From NCBI RefSeq assembly GCF_010389155.1, contig NC_057764.1, forward strand, positions 41,300,275 to 41,364,274: a DNA stretch of 64,000 bases, read 5' to 3'. Each line of letters starts with the position of its first letter. Within the stretch, counting starts at the first letter, position 1. The translations under genes were made by a program, and so were the position numbers. This document shows positions 12,143-23,458 of the stretch, in pieces. The stretch is from Erigeron canadensis (Eukaryota; Streptophyta; Magnoliopsida; Asterales; Asteraceae). The notes under the pieces were generated by a model. It did no database searches. It saw only the letters and a program-made list of their open reading frames with translations, and was not told where the DNA came from.

Positions 12143-15100
12143 TCACTTTATGGTCCAAAGACGATTTCGATATTCTGCGAGCGCCCTTAATGTGAAAGTA
12201 CTTCTGTACCGTGCAAAATGCAGCATACAGTTCCTCAATGACGCTCCAGTAAAGTTCTGTAAAGTGCAGTATGGGTTCCTTGTCATTTTTACCTTTTATG
12301 TATATTTGTTTCGCATGCGAATTTATGAAACCAAAAAAAGTAAGTTACCTGCTGAGGGAAATCTCCGTTATCCATTTGGGCATTAATCAATAGCTTTGCT
12401 CCTTTATGTAAGGGAGTTGGGTCTCTCTCGGCCTGCCCCCCTGACATAAGCCCGAGCATTGCCCATGAAGTTTGAACTAAGTTTGTTCGATTTCCATCCA
12501 ATGGTGTGTACACTTCACTAGTGCAAGACTTGTAGCTCTCTCCCCACCCGCCCTCCTCATTTTGTATCGAAAGTAGAAACTTGACACCTTTACGAACTGC
12601 TTCAGAGTTGTTATATGTTTTTCCAGCAGCATTTAAGCCTCCTAGCGCAAAGAACGTGCCATATATAAAACATATTCCCCAATAGCCGTACCTATTGAGT
12701 TTCATAAACTTTTTAGATCAACTAGTCAGTTTTATTATACATCTTTAGCTAATTATAGAAGTAGTAGTGGTACCATGAACCATCAGGCAGTTGTCTTTCC
12801 TCAAGATAGCGCACTCCTTTTGCCACAGAAACTTCTATTTCTGTCTTCCTATGTGTCGGGTATAGACCTTTGAAGACAACGAGAGCTTGGATTATCGATG
12901 ATGTGTTCTCGGTGTGCCTAATTAATTCATCCAAAAATCATAAATGTATTTTAATTAGAATCTATTTGTCTATGAGAGATCACAACAAATATAACAGATT
13001 CACAAGAGACTTTACTCTCTCTCAACAACAATATCCGCAAAAACTTCTGAAGGGTTCAGTTTCTGCAAAACAAATTTAAATGTTAAGCATTTTTTTTTAA
13101 TAGATATCTTAATTAGCAGTACATTGATGCATATATGTACCTGTAAATATGGTTGTGGGATCGGTGTTTCCCAAGTAGCGAAACCTCCACTGGTAGGAGA
13201 CTGTACATGAAAAAAGAAACCGATAACTTCATATAACCACTTTTCATTTGCTTTTTCTCCTGTAATCTTGTCTGGCATTTGAGATAGCAAGAGCAGGCAC
13301 TGCAAGTAATGTTAAGATGGATTTGTTAAAAGAACAATTCGTTTCACAAAACGTTAAAAAAAAGAGTAAAAAATGCTTATGATATCACTTTGAACGCTTC
13401 AGCGGTACAATCTGAGACAGGCCAGCCATGATCTTGGTCAGTGAACGCCCATGTCCCTTTACTAATCTGTCGACACATTTTACTGAAATCTCCACTCGGA
13501 TTGTTCTTGATTTGAGACTCTTGGATATAGAAATTCGCCTTTTTAAGGGAATCCCCGTATTCTTCTGGCATATTACTTGAGATTATAGCTTGAGTTGCAA
13601 ATGCACAGTCCCATAATTGACTGCCAAATGTTTGCACCTTCATTCCATCTTCTGCTAACCACAAAAAATCAGGAACTCTAGCGAGGTGATGCTTAAACTC
13701 ATCCCCGTCTGGGTTTTCTGCCCACCAACACATCATTTGCAAACACTACATTTGAAACCAAAGGCTAGTCAACAGTCATACTCATTATGTCTGTTATAGT
13801 GAAGTCTAGTACTTTTACTATATAGTAAAAGTACTAGACTTCACTATAACGGACATAATGAGATTAGGGATTATACTTACCGGGCTTTTGGTTAATAGAT
13901 CACTAACGAAACTTAATTATATATGATGAGATTATATATATATAAAAAAAAAGTATTATAAATTTACCTTTTCAACACATGCCATGGTAATATATCTACT
14001 CTCTTGAGCGTTATAACGAATCAACACAATTGCTTTTCTGAGGGCTCTTTCTCTGAATTTGGTGAAAGGCCAATACTTGAAGAACGGCTCACTGAAATAC
14101 TGAAGACCATCCCACAACATATCTTGGGCTCTTGTATGAGGGTAAAAGAGATCTTCCTGCATGTATATATGTTCCATTATATCTATATATGAGCCTCTAA
14201 CTTAAGTATGTGATACATACATATATGTTTATAAGAGAAATTAAGCTTTAACAAAGACCTTGCAACAATTATGGCGCTGTTTATTCCAATTTATCTTGTC
14301 ATACGGAATACAATAAATCTCTTGTCTGAGATGAAGAACTAGATCATCGATCGGACCATGGAATCTTCTGCCATACAGATATGACATTGGCATATAGGCA
14401 GTCCGGCAATAGCACCACATTTTTGCTACACCCAAGTTAGATAACCGGTGATGAGACATGATCATCATATATATAGAGTATAAACTTCTACTTAAATTCT
14501 TCTTCAATTCAGTACATGCATCAAAAAAATATATTTCAGATTCATTATTATTAATTATTAGTGGTGGTATATGTACGTACCTGGATGAAAAGGAAAAATT
14601 TCAGGAAAAATCCAAAATTCTGGGGGCATTGGGTTGCACCCCTCCCATTCATACACTCCTAACACCTTCAAAAAAGAAAAACTTAATTATATCATACAAA
14701 ATTAAGTAGTATCATGCATCAAATTGTAATTAATTACTAAAATAGGCCGGAATCAATGAGAAAATTTGCTGAAACATATAATTAATTTTTACCGATAGAT
14801 AGATTTTGCCCCAAGATGGAATGGAGGTTGCACCACCATGATCAAGGATCCACTTCCTTCCTCGACTTAGTGCACCATCCGGTCCTTCTCCTAACAACCG
14901 TAGCGATATGTAGTTCAATGTAGATCCCATCATGGTACTATGTCCCTCAATATGAAATCCCCACCCTCCGTCTTCATTCTAACACAACAAGTACATACAT
15001 TAATAATGTTTACGTACGTATTGATCAGTGGAACTCATCAGAGAGATCGAGTATATATAATAGAGATCAGTATTAGATGATATATTCAGCTTACTTGGTG

Positions 15101-15879
15101 GTTGTAAATGTAACGCAGCAACTCTTTTTTGTGTTCTTTTGTTAAGCATGTATCCATAGTCCCACTGATGTGTAACACAATAATCTGCACGTACATATAT
15201 ATATGCTTAATACAGTAATATAATTATCGCACGTACGTACGTGTTGAGAAAATTACTTACAAGAGGTGCAGTCAAGAACAAAGGGCCAGAATGTTCAGCA
15301 GGCCAATGACCGTCTTTTGCTTGTATCCCACGATTCAGTCGGACCGCTTTTTTCACTGCTGTTGTCACTGCTTCGTAATTCACTTCTTCTTCCGCTTTCA
15401 ACCTTGCTGGTGGCATGCTCAGTAGATCGATTCCATTTTCTTTGATCAACTGCGTGCGTGCACAACGTATAGTAATACGCTAGTTTATCATTAACATCAA
15501 ACATATATACGCGCGTACATGTTTTATTAAAAAAACATTATTCTTAGAAAGTGATGTATATATTTAGTACGTACGTGTTTCAGTTTGACTTAATATGACA
15601 TATGGTAGTAGAAAGAATTAATATTTGTAATAAATATTTCCTAATTAATCAGATGCAAGCTATATATATTACTTGTATCCTCATCAGCAAATCACTACAT
15701 GCTTGATAACCTTCCGCCTTCTGCCTCTCCAAGAAGTATTGCCGAGCATTTTCAACTTGTTGTATCTCTTCAGGAGTACCAGCATTGGGATCAAACTCCC
15801 AAGTTTGGCGCCCCACAAAGTTGTTGGTGCTAAACAAGTATGGATCATCCTTTCCTTCTGCAATTTTTAACTTCCACAT
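12143..15879 (-). CDS. Oxidosqualene cyclase, amyrin/lupeol synthase family
   Basis: Triterpene synthase expected to cyclise 2,3-oxidosqualene at the ER membrane. Exons: 15879-15673, 15449-15261, 15184-15095, 14978-14793, 14665-14581, 14425-14259, 14156-13968, 13745-13389, 13299-13141, 13062-13016, 12917-12774, 12691-12349, 12256-12143. They join in frame to 758 aa, the usual family length. Visible motifs: [20 protein letters not shown] near the N terminus, MWCYCR, the catalytic [10 protein letters not shown], and QW-type repeats such as DGGWG, DGSWYGYWG and GGWGESY. MWCYCR and the dammarenyl-type sequence point to amyrin-like rather than cycloartenol synthesis, but the exact product cannot be read. 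Odd: the C terminus reads [11 protein letters not shown] where the family normally has PLWALxEYR, and NFTG replaces EITG. Introns are intact. An 82-bp palindrome lies in intron 7. No tailoring enzyme gene is adjacent. Confidence 0.9.
13781..13862. repeat. 82-bp near-perfect palindrome in cyclase intron 7
   Basis: CTCATTATGTCTGTTATAGT... is followed directly by its reverse complement, ending ...GACATAATGAG. Arms are 41 bp with one mismatch (position 13792 against 13851) and essentially no loop (centre TATATA at 13819-13824). The cyclase transcript would fold it into one long hairpin. No clear target duplication flanks it. Confidence 0.95.
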
Positions 15880-15980
15880 CGATCCCGCTCCTAATTCATT
15901 AATGTGTTTGCTAATTAATGCATGGGATAGTTAATTATTAAGCTCAAATAAATTATGAAGGGATCAATGTGCAAGCTAGC

Positions 15981-15990
15981 CCTTTTATAG
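15981..15990 (-). promoter_or_regulatory. Probable TATA box of the cyclase gene
   Basis: The minus strand reads CTATAAAAGG about 105 bp upstream of the start codon, a consensus plant TATA box at a plausible distance for a leader of roughly 70-80 nt. Confidence 0.6.
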
Positions 15991-16525
15991 TGTTGTTTAA
16001 CGTCCATGTATACCTTTTTTTAATTAATCTTTCTTTTTTTAGTATCCAACCCACTTTGCGAGCCCACTGATCCTCAACTAACCCAAGGTGACTGACTACC
16101 CGCTTTACTGGCCGGTAGCCTGGATATATACGACGTCGTCCAAGTGAACCTTGTATATTTTTTTCTTAGGATTCGAACTTTGAATCTTCAGTTATTTAAC
16201 CCATAGACACCAAAGATTAATTTACCGCTACTACTGTTGGGAACAGTTATTTCTATTGAGTACTATTTTTATGAAATTATTCATCAGTTTAAAGGAAATT
16301 GGCTATCCAATAAAATTTACACTTAAAAAGGTTAAAATCTCAAGCATGCACTTAATTGTACCCTTGTTATGTTAGTACATGAAAACTTAATAGGTAATCT
16401 GTGAATCGACACCTTGCTTCACTCACCGATTCATTGTTAATTAATCAAACCAATACAATGTATCCTATCAGCAAACTTTTAACTAATTACAAATGAGCCT
16501 TTAACATTGGCCAATAAGACTTAAG
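15991..16525. other. Upstream spacer of the cyclase gene
   Basis: Single-copy-looking AT-rich DNA with no recognised gene or element ends. It presumably includes the distal cyclase promoter. Confidence 0.4.
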
Positions 16526-16526
16526 G

Positions 16527-16744
16527 GGCGTTTAGCCTAGCTAGCTTATTTTTGAAGCTTTTATAGTTTATTCGTATGTAGCTTATTTGTGATAAGATAT
16601 ATTAATTTGTATGACTTTTTCAAGCTTATAAGTTTATCATAACTTAATCATGAAAAATAAGCTTATTACTTAATTAGCTTATATCAACAATAAGCCACAC
16701 ACAACTAAACTATAAGCTTTAAAATAAGCTGGCCAAACACCCTT
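16527..16744. mobile_element. Tourist/Harbinger-like MITE
   Basis: Left end GGGGCGTTTAGCC and right end GGCCAAACACCC are inverted, with further inverted AAGCTTATAGTTTA-type blocks inside. The termini resemble those of the PIF/Harbinger element at 32182-34499 (GGGGTGTTTGGCC), so it may be a non-autonomous relative. The target duplication is not clear. Confidence 0.65.
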
Positions 16745-16870
16745 TCAGTTTAACATCTTATACGCCGAGTTAACCAGGTTTTGGTTATTGATGAGTTGGG
16801 TCGGGTTTTAGGTATATATCCAAACTTTAACCCAAATAAAGTTGATGTTAATTGTTGGCCGGGTTACATA

Positions 16871-17006
16871 GGAAGTGATATATCTACAACTAATTTTCGT
16901 CATCCACAACAATATATGCATTTTACAGTTGTACACTTTGCTGTAAAATATACACAATTATTGTAGATGTTTAAGAGTGATGTAGATATATATATATCAC
17001 TCCCGC
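16871..17006. mobile_element. MITE family D copy 1 (9-bp target duplication)
   Basis: A 136-bp inverted-repeat element with AGTGATATAT...TCTACA blocks at both ends. It is flanked by GGTTACATA (16862-16870) and GGTTACATT (17007-17015), an 8-of-9 duplication. Related in layout to 19921-20051. A 9-bp duplication suggests Mutator-type mobilisation. Confidence 0.7.
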
Positions 17007-17015
17007 GGTTACATT

Positions 17016-18357
17016 GTGACTCCTACTCTCCTAGATAGCCCGGCCAAGAAGTCATGATGGCGACAGTTCAAGTGAAGAGTGCAAACATGCAACTATGCAA
17101 GGTGCATGTTTGATTTTAGAAAAATGAAATGCAAGCTATATTGACGCAACACATGTTTACTGCAAAAATGCATTATATATGATGCAAATATGTGCTATGA
17201 TAGTTTGAATATGATCCTAACTTCATTGCTTGACAACTTTTTTTTACTATCAGAAAATGATATATGTCCTAACAAATTTATTGATTCTGAAATATGACAT
17301 GTTATCGTTTTATAATATCGTAAATTAAAAAACATATATAAAAGATGTTAAAAATGAATTAATTAGTATCATGATGCAAAAGATGTAACTTAGTAACTGT
17401 TAGTTTACAAATAACCAAATAAGTTTGATTCATTGAAGATTATTACATTTACAATTAAAGTTAAGATATATCTCTATATAGAGAAAAAAAATAAAATTTC
17501 ATGATTTCATGTTTCTATAAACAATTACTAAAACTTAAAATTATTGTATCAAGTGATAGTTTGAATTTCAAGATAACTAGATTTTTTAGCAGAATATAAT
17601 TAAGAATTAAATATATTGTCTTCTTCTTAGATTTTGAAGAAATTCACCAGGGTTCGAATCTCACTTCCTACATTTGTAGGAGTGAACTATTTCGGGGGGT
17701 TTTTCAAGTAGCATGTGTTTCATTTCATAAACTTGTGGTTCAAACTCTGCATATTGCCTAATTGGATGTCATTGTAGTGTCTCGAATGTCTACTGACTCG
17801 TTGTTTTAGCACAAAAAGATGTGTAAATATGTTAGTCATTTTTATAATCTTTCACACAGTTTAATGCTTATATAAATACACACAAAGAAAAATGAATAAA
17901 ACAAAAACAACCTTGTATAAAATATCAAAGCATTATAGCAATATCTAAGGACTACACTTACATCTAATATTCATTTGATTACTTTCAAGCGAACTTATAA
18001 CTACCATCTTTTTTTATCAACAGATTAAAACCATTATTTTAAAAGGTATCAAACGTATGCCAATTCCCAACTAAATCTGTAGATTCTTTTCACCTTTATT
18101 TAAAATTTTAACTTCATAATTATTTCTTAAGGTTTTTAGCCTCAAAAAATCTATGTTTTGTGTTCAAACATGATTAACTTAAGTTATATACAACTTACAC
18201 ATGCGTAAGTTAACTTAAACATGATTTTTCGGCGATAACGGTGGTCGCCATCGCCGGAGGACCATGGTGGTGGTCGGAGATAATCATGGTGGTAGCGGTG
18301 ATGATGATGATGTGGTCCTAATTGGTCCTAAAAAAACTCACTCATATATATATACTA
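17016..18357. other. Intergenic, no gene seen
   Basis: AT-rich. A Pol III B-box-like GGTTCGAATC occurs near 17653 without a matching A box, possibly an old SINE fragment. A GGTGG/CCATGG-rich patch lies near 18235-18310. Confidence 0.4.
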
Positions 18358-18665
18358 TCTATTAAAGCAAATGACTTTTTTTTTTCTTTAAATATTAATC
18401 CTTTGAAACACCAAAAATACACCCATTTTTTATTTACTAATTTATAAATCTCCACCTATAAATATATAAATATAATCTCCACCAAATATACCTATAATAC
18501 TCTTATGAATCAATTTACAATATAGATATTTCAACCCTTAAAATAATTACGCTACTACCTTTAACATCAATTACTTATATATACATTTACCATCATCATT
18601 CCCCCACCACCGTCAACCGCCGGCAAAACTACCACCGCCGTCGTATTGCGCTGGCATAAGTCTAG
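18358..18665 (+). mobile_element. Short non-autonomous Helitron (candidate)
   Basis: Begins A|TCTATTAAAGCAAATGAC and ends GCGCTGGCATAAGTCTAG|T, with a GC-rich segment (ACCGCCGTCG...TTGCGC) before the CTAG. These are typical plant Helitron termini. No coding sequence. Confidence 0.6.
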
Positions 18666-19920
18666 TACTTTCTTAATTAAGTCAACTTTTTGAGATGGAT
18701 CTTTGTAAAAATTTGGCTCACTCATCCACACAAATGGACTATATGGGTTATTCGGGTCACCTATATCTTTATACTTTTAATCCATAAGTAAAACGAAACA
18801 AAATAGTTGGGTTTGGGTTAACCCATATATCTCATTAAAACCTGAATAGAGTGACTCATATGACCCAAATCCATTTTGGTGGCGGCGGTGGAAGCGATGT
18901 GTGGTGGGGGCTGCAATGATATATATGATAGTTAATGTGTAAAGATAAATTATTTAAAAGCGAGTAGTGTAGTTATTTTAAAGGTTGAGGAGTTTAGTAA
19001 ATTATTTCATTAAGATGATTGTAGCCTTATAGGTATGTTATATTGAAAGGTTTAAGTTAGTGAATAAATAAGATGGGTAATTTAATCAAATCGGGTGGTA
19101 TTTTTCGAGAAAAAGGGTGACAGACTGTTCTTTTAGTAAGGAGTATAGATACATATTAGTAAACAAAATTATTTATTTAATACTATTAAAAAAAATCAAA
19201 ATTTCCATAAACATGCTACAATCTTCATAGACTGTCATGGCCAATTATTTGGACAAAAAGATTGGTAAACGAATCTATTAACTATAATTGGAACTAAATC
19301 TTGTAAAATACTTTAGATAGATAATCTTACTAAACTAAGATCATGAAAAACTAGAAGGCATCATCTCTATTGGTCATTTGATCATCGATCATGATCATGC
19401 ATGAAACATAAAAGTTGGAGTATGGAATTATATAAGTTTTAACTATAGATACTTGCAAATCTTGAAATGTCACACTCAATCAGTACGAGTATTTTAAACT
19501 AGGTTATACGACTATTTCTCAATGACAACTCGAAAATATTAAACAACATAAAGAACTATAGAACTTAGCATGAAAATTATCTATAGATCTTCATATGGAT
19601 CCACAAAACAAAAATTAAATATTATTACATACAAAAAGTTGCAAAGATGAATATAATTAATTATAGATCAAATGGAAACATAAAGTCAATTATAAGCGAA
19701 CCAAAACTTTTTTGAAAACGATTTTTGATGGTTGTCCGAAACCTTCAAACGTTGTTTACTTTGAATTCAACGTTTATACTTTGAATTCTTGAAAAGGCAA
19801 TGACCATGGGCATGGGCTCATGGCTTACAATGGGTGCTTTGGATATAAAGTATAAACCATCTTGGTCCAATGTCTATCCATACATTACATTTGTTCATTG
19901 TTATGGCAAACTAAACACAA
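18666..19920. other. Intergenic, no gene seen
   Basis: AT-rich spacer. A GGTGGCGGCGGTGG patch near 18880 mirrors the CCACCGCC words of the adjacent Helitron, a possible inverted relic. No gene recognised. Confidence 0.4.
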
Positions 19921-20051
19921 GGGATGTGATAAATTTACCACAATTATTAATTATCTACAACAAATGTAAATATTTTGTTGCACAGTTTACAACTATATAA
20001 AGCATACATTATTGTAGATGGTTAATAATTGTTATAAATATATCATTTTCC
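19921..20051. mobile_element. MITE family D copy 2 (9-bp target duplication)
   Basis: A 131-bp element with inverted arms of roughly 45 bp (ACAATTATTAATTATCTACA against TGTAGATGGTTAATAATTGT). It is flanked by TAAACACAA (19912-19920) and TAAACAGAA (20052-20060), matching 8 of 9. Its layout and terminal words resemble 16871-17006. Confidence 0.7.
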
Positions 20052-20442
20052 TAAACAGAATTGCGTTTTCTAAAGTTAAAAAAGGTTTTTTTTTTTTTTT
20101 TTTTGTGTCAAAATGATTAAATTTCAATTTGGATTGAAAGTAGTATTGCCCAACGTTACTATTCGAAATTAGTGAACATAAAATAGTTTTTTTTTTCTCT
20201 CAAAAGGTGAAAACTGAAAAGTATATTAATAACCAAACTTCATTCAACCAAACAAAATTCAAATCAAGCTACATTCTCCTCTAGAGTTTCACAGCCATAT
20301 ACATTCAGCTCAATGTTCCCCAGAAACATGAACAAATGCTTCGAATCTCCAGCCATGAGCCATCCAGTACATTGAATTCATTCATTCATTCACAATCTTT
20401 GGCTTTTTATTCCCCATTTCTCATACATCTTATACTTGTATG

Positions 20443-20712
20443 CAGTGCCGTCTCATGGATTTTAAAGGCCCTGCACTGCATTATTTATAAGGACTTTTAT
20501 CCATATTATTTACGTATTTTCTCATTTTATAGAATAAAAAAATACATTTTATAATTAACAATTCCAAACAGAAACACAATATCACATTGTAATCGTTGGG
20601 TATTATGATATGAATATTTAATACTAGCAGAAGAAAATTGAACTTTTGGGCCTTTAAACAAAACTAGGCCCTGTTCGTTTGAACATATTGAACACCCTCA
20701 AATCCGGCCCTA
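20443..20712. mobile_element. hAT-type MITE with 8-bp target duplication
   Basis: A 270-bp element beginning CAGTGCCGTCTCATGG and ending AAATCCGGCCCTA, with imperfect inverted GGGCC words inside. The perfect 8-bp duplication CTTGTATG is at 20435-20442 and 20713-20720. An 8-bp duplication and CAG-like terminus fit hAT. The end bases could shift by one. Confidence 0.75.
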
Positions 20713-20720
20713 CTTGTATG

Positions 20721-21296
20721 TCATGAGTTTGCAGCTTCTCTTGTATAATAGAGAGTACTTAACTATGATTTCTTGTATAATAGATTTTGCGCGAGTCTGC
20801 GAATTAATGCGCCTTTATCATACATCTTTGAGTTTGTAGTGAAGATAAAGCGATATATGTGACTTTTAAAAGATTACCCTGAATTAAAAAAGGGAAATGA
20901 TTAATCTTCTAAAATTTTTTCCTAAAACATTCAAATTATGACATGTGTGTCTCACTGATTTTTTTTCTTAATCTCAACTTTTGATTTTGACAAATATCAT
21001 AATTTTATAGTTAGGAGAATTTTTAAGTAATTTAGTTAGAAGAATTAATCATTTCTCATTAAATTCTCATTAAAAATATATATTAATAAATGAATTCGCT
21101 AAAATCCTTCAAGTTATTGAATAACTTGTTATTTTTTAATGTTGTTTTATCATAAAAAGTTCATTTATTTCTAATATATATTTATGATTTTCAACTATAA
21201 AATATAAGTTATAATCAATTAAATTGGTAATTAAAAAAATTAATATATATATATATATATATAAGTAGGGAAATTTGAGTAAATAGATAATGAAAA
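20721..21296. other. Intergenic, no gene seen
   Basis: AT-rich spacer with a (TA)n tract at about 21243-21262. No recognisable gene. Confidence 0.4.
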
Positions 21297-21473
21297 CAAG
21301 TGTTATGAAACCCCAATGGTACCATCTCCTAACAAAGAGTTCTATGTAGCAAAAAGGCATGTGTTCAAATCCTTGCTAAGCGGATTCTCTCCCACCTATT
21401 TCTCTGGGAGAGTCATTTGGCTGTAGTCTATGCGGTAGTGACGGGTTCCCACCCATTTACTTTTTTTTTTTTT
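21297..21473 (+). mobile_element. tRNA-derived SINE with oligo-T tail
   Basis: A Pol III B-box-like GTTCAAATCC lies at 21363-21372, preceded by GGTACCATCTCC in A-box position. It is followed by GGGAGAGTCATTTGGCTG and GCGGTAGTGACGGGTTCCCA and ends in a T14 run. This arrangement matches plant SINEs that end in oligo-T, as I know the class. The exact 5' end is uncertain. Confidence 0.65.
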
Positions 21474-21582
21474 ATAAGTTACGAATTCATAAAAGTATTT
21501 TAGGTACTTTAAACAAAGTATAGAAACTTTAAAAGCAATCAAAACATAAACACTTATAGAATGGTATCCACAAATATATATA

Positions 21583-21788
21583 GGGAAAAAGGAATATAAG
21601 ACTGTTCGGCATTTAAGCTTAGTTCGGCATTTAAGCTTAGGTGTGGAACCCCTCACATACTAATATTTTATTATTTCTTGTTTAATAAATAAATGCATTG
21701 GCTTCATGATTTTTATAGATTAAAAAAATAATATGTGAGTGTTCACACTTAAGTTTAGATACCCGACAGCCTTATATTGTCATCCGCC
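21583..21788. mobile_element. MITE family C copy 1, with internal duplication
   Basis: Left end GGGAAAAAGGAATATAAGACTGTTCGGCATTTAAGCTTAG; right end is the inverted GGATGACAATATAAGGCTGTCGGG form. The block TTCGGCATTTAAGCTTAG is tandemly duplicated at the left, unlike in copy 2 (23262-23449). Flanks are low-complexity ATATATATA on both sides, consistent with a 9-bp duplication but not proof. Confidence 0.75.
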
Positions 21789-21803
21789 ATATATATATAA
21801 GGG

Positions 21804-21971
21804 ATGAGAATATGTTGCTATCATGTACCTAGTTTAGGTATAAAACTCACATGCTATTTTTTTAATTATAAAAAACATGAGGTTAATCATTTATTCACTA
21901 TTTAATTAATACTAAAATATTAGTATAAAAGAGGGTTATATACCTAGCTTAGATACATAATAATTACACCC
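21804..21971. mobile_element. MITE related to family C
   Basis: Inverted arms: GGGATGAGAATATGTTGCT...GTACCTAGTTTAGG at left, and the inverted form of CCTAGCTTAGATACATAATAATTACACCCTCAC at right. The termini resemble family C (GGGATGAGAATATAAGGCTG) but the interior differs. TA-rich flanks hide any duplication. Confidence 0.55.
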
Positions 21972-22066
21972 TCACTTTTTCATATATATATATATATATA
22001 ACAAAATCTCAAACTACAAGTTTCAAGATAAAATAAAAAACATAACCAAATTATATTGTACAAGAT

Positions 22067-22262
22067 AATCACATAGAATAAGTCTTATAAACAAAAAAAC
22101 CCTCCAAAAGCAATGTTAATATATATAAAGTATAGAAACTTTTAAAGCGAACCAATACATAAAATAATCACATAGAATAAGTCCTATTAACCAAAAAAAA
22201 CTCCAAAAGCAATGTTACCATAAATAAAGTATAGAAACTTTTAAAGCTACCAATACATCTAT
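22067..22262. repeat. Tandem duplication of a 99-bp unit
   Basis: Two copies (22067-22165 and 22166-22262) share AATCACATAGAATAAGTC, CTCCAAAAGCAATGTTA and AAAGTATAGAAACTTTTAAA. A partial further copy of AAAGTATAGAAACTTTAAAA lies near 21517. Confidence 0.85.
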
Positions 22263-22828
22263 CTATATCTATATAAATATTAAAAGAGTAGGAATTCTAG
22301 CTTTCTAAATCATTCTTCAAACTCAAAACTATTTTAAAAAATTACCACATAGGATTTATCTTACGTGACATCTCCATGTTTTTTTAACAATATAAAAAAA
22401 ATTTATTTGATATGACGCAATGATATTTGGCTTGAATTACAAGCCTCTCAAACATCTACAAAAATTAAAACTATAGAAAACCTTTATTTATTTTTGATTT
22501 CTAAGATTTATCATTGTTTATTCATTATTTCAAGAATACTCTTTTTATTCCATAATGCGTATGGCTTTAAGAACTTAGATATTTACATCAACTTACACTA
22601 ATTAAAATAATTTAGATAATAAATTTAAGATAATCAGTTGGTTGTTAGACCTTACAAGTATAATATATCATCGATTGAATTGATACACTTGTGCTTAATG
22701 AATTGTACAGTTAATACAATATTCAATCTTATTTTATTTATAATGTTTTATTCATCTATATTTTAATCAAATTGAAGTAAATAAATTAATTTTAAAATTA
22801 TCGTACATCGCGCGGGTCAAAAACCTAA
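22258..22828 (+). mobile_element. Short non-autonomous Helitron (candidate)
   Basis: 5' TCTATCTATATCTATATAAA after an A and 3' ACATCGCGCGGGTCAAAAACCTAA before T. The GC-rich CGCGCGGGT shortly before a CTRR end (here CTAA) is a typical plant Helitron tail. Several TC positions could be the true start. Confidence 0.6.
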
Positions 22829-22841
22829 TAAATGAATATAT

Positions 22842-22898
22842 AAGTAGGTTTCAAGTAAAGTAATAAACATATAAGTAGGTTCCAAGTAAAACAAACAA
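22842..22898. repeat. Tandem duplication of about 31 bp
   Basis: ATATAAGTAGGTTTCAAGTA is repeated as ATATAAGTAGGTTCCAAGTA about 31 bp downstream, immediately after the preceding Helitron. Confidence 0.8.
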
Positions 22899-22965
22899 AT
22901 ATTAAAGTAAAATAAATAAAACAATAGTTTTTTCTTCACTAAAAATCATCGTGTATCAATATATA

Positions 22966-23010
22966 CTAGTGCTTCATGAATTTTCGTGCGTCAATTTATC
23001 ATGATCTATG
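22966..23010 (-). mobile_element. Helitron 3' terminus, minus orientation (partial)
   Basis: On the minus strand the sequence reads GACGCACGAAAATTCATGAAGCACTAG then T, a Helitron-like tail. The matching 5' end was not found, so only the terminus is listed. Confidence 0.35.
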
Positions 23011-23261
23011 AGTCAAGATCTTGTCTTATTTGTTTAATTTAATAATTGTTTTACCATAATTAACCCATATATACTATACTGGAAGAAGATAGCTTAAAGA
23101 GAGAAGATTGATTTAATTTCTTTCATCTTGTTTTTTAGAATTTTTTACTTCTTTTATATTTATTTTTTTAACAAAAACCATTCAAAAGATAAAAAAAAAT
23201 AAAAATATAACAATAAAATATATCTTACCAGACTTACAGTTACAATATAGGTATATACATA

Positions 23262-23449
23262 GGTAAAAGTGAATATAAGGTTGTCCGACACTCAAGCTTA
23301 GGTATAGAATTCCTCACATATTAATTTTGTAATATTTGTTGAATTTTAATTAAATTACATGGCCCTATGAATTTTAAGGATTAAAAAAATAATATGTGAA
23401 TATTCCATATCTAAACTTAGGTACCTAACAGCCTTATATTCTCATCCCC
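23262..23449. mobile_element. MITE family C copy 2 (9-bp target duplication)
   Basis: A 188-bp element, left GGTAAAAGTGAATATAAGGT and right inverted GGGGATGAGAATATAAGGCTG. Perfect 9-bp duplication ATATACATA at 23253-23261 and 23450-23458, which supports Mutator-type transposition for this family. Confidence 0.85.
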
Positions 23450-23458
23450 ATATACATA

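Noticed and set aside
12129..12386. Plus-strand 85-codon open frame
   Set aside because: Antisense to cyclase exons 12-13, whose minus-strand reading matches the family.
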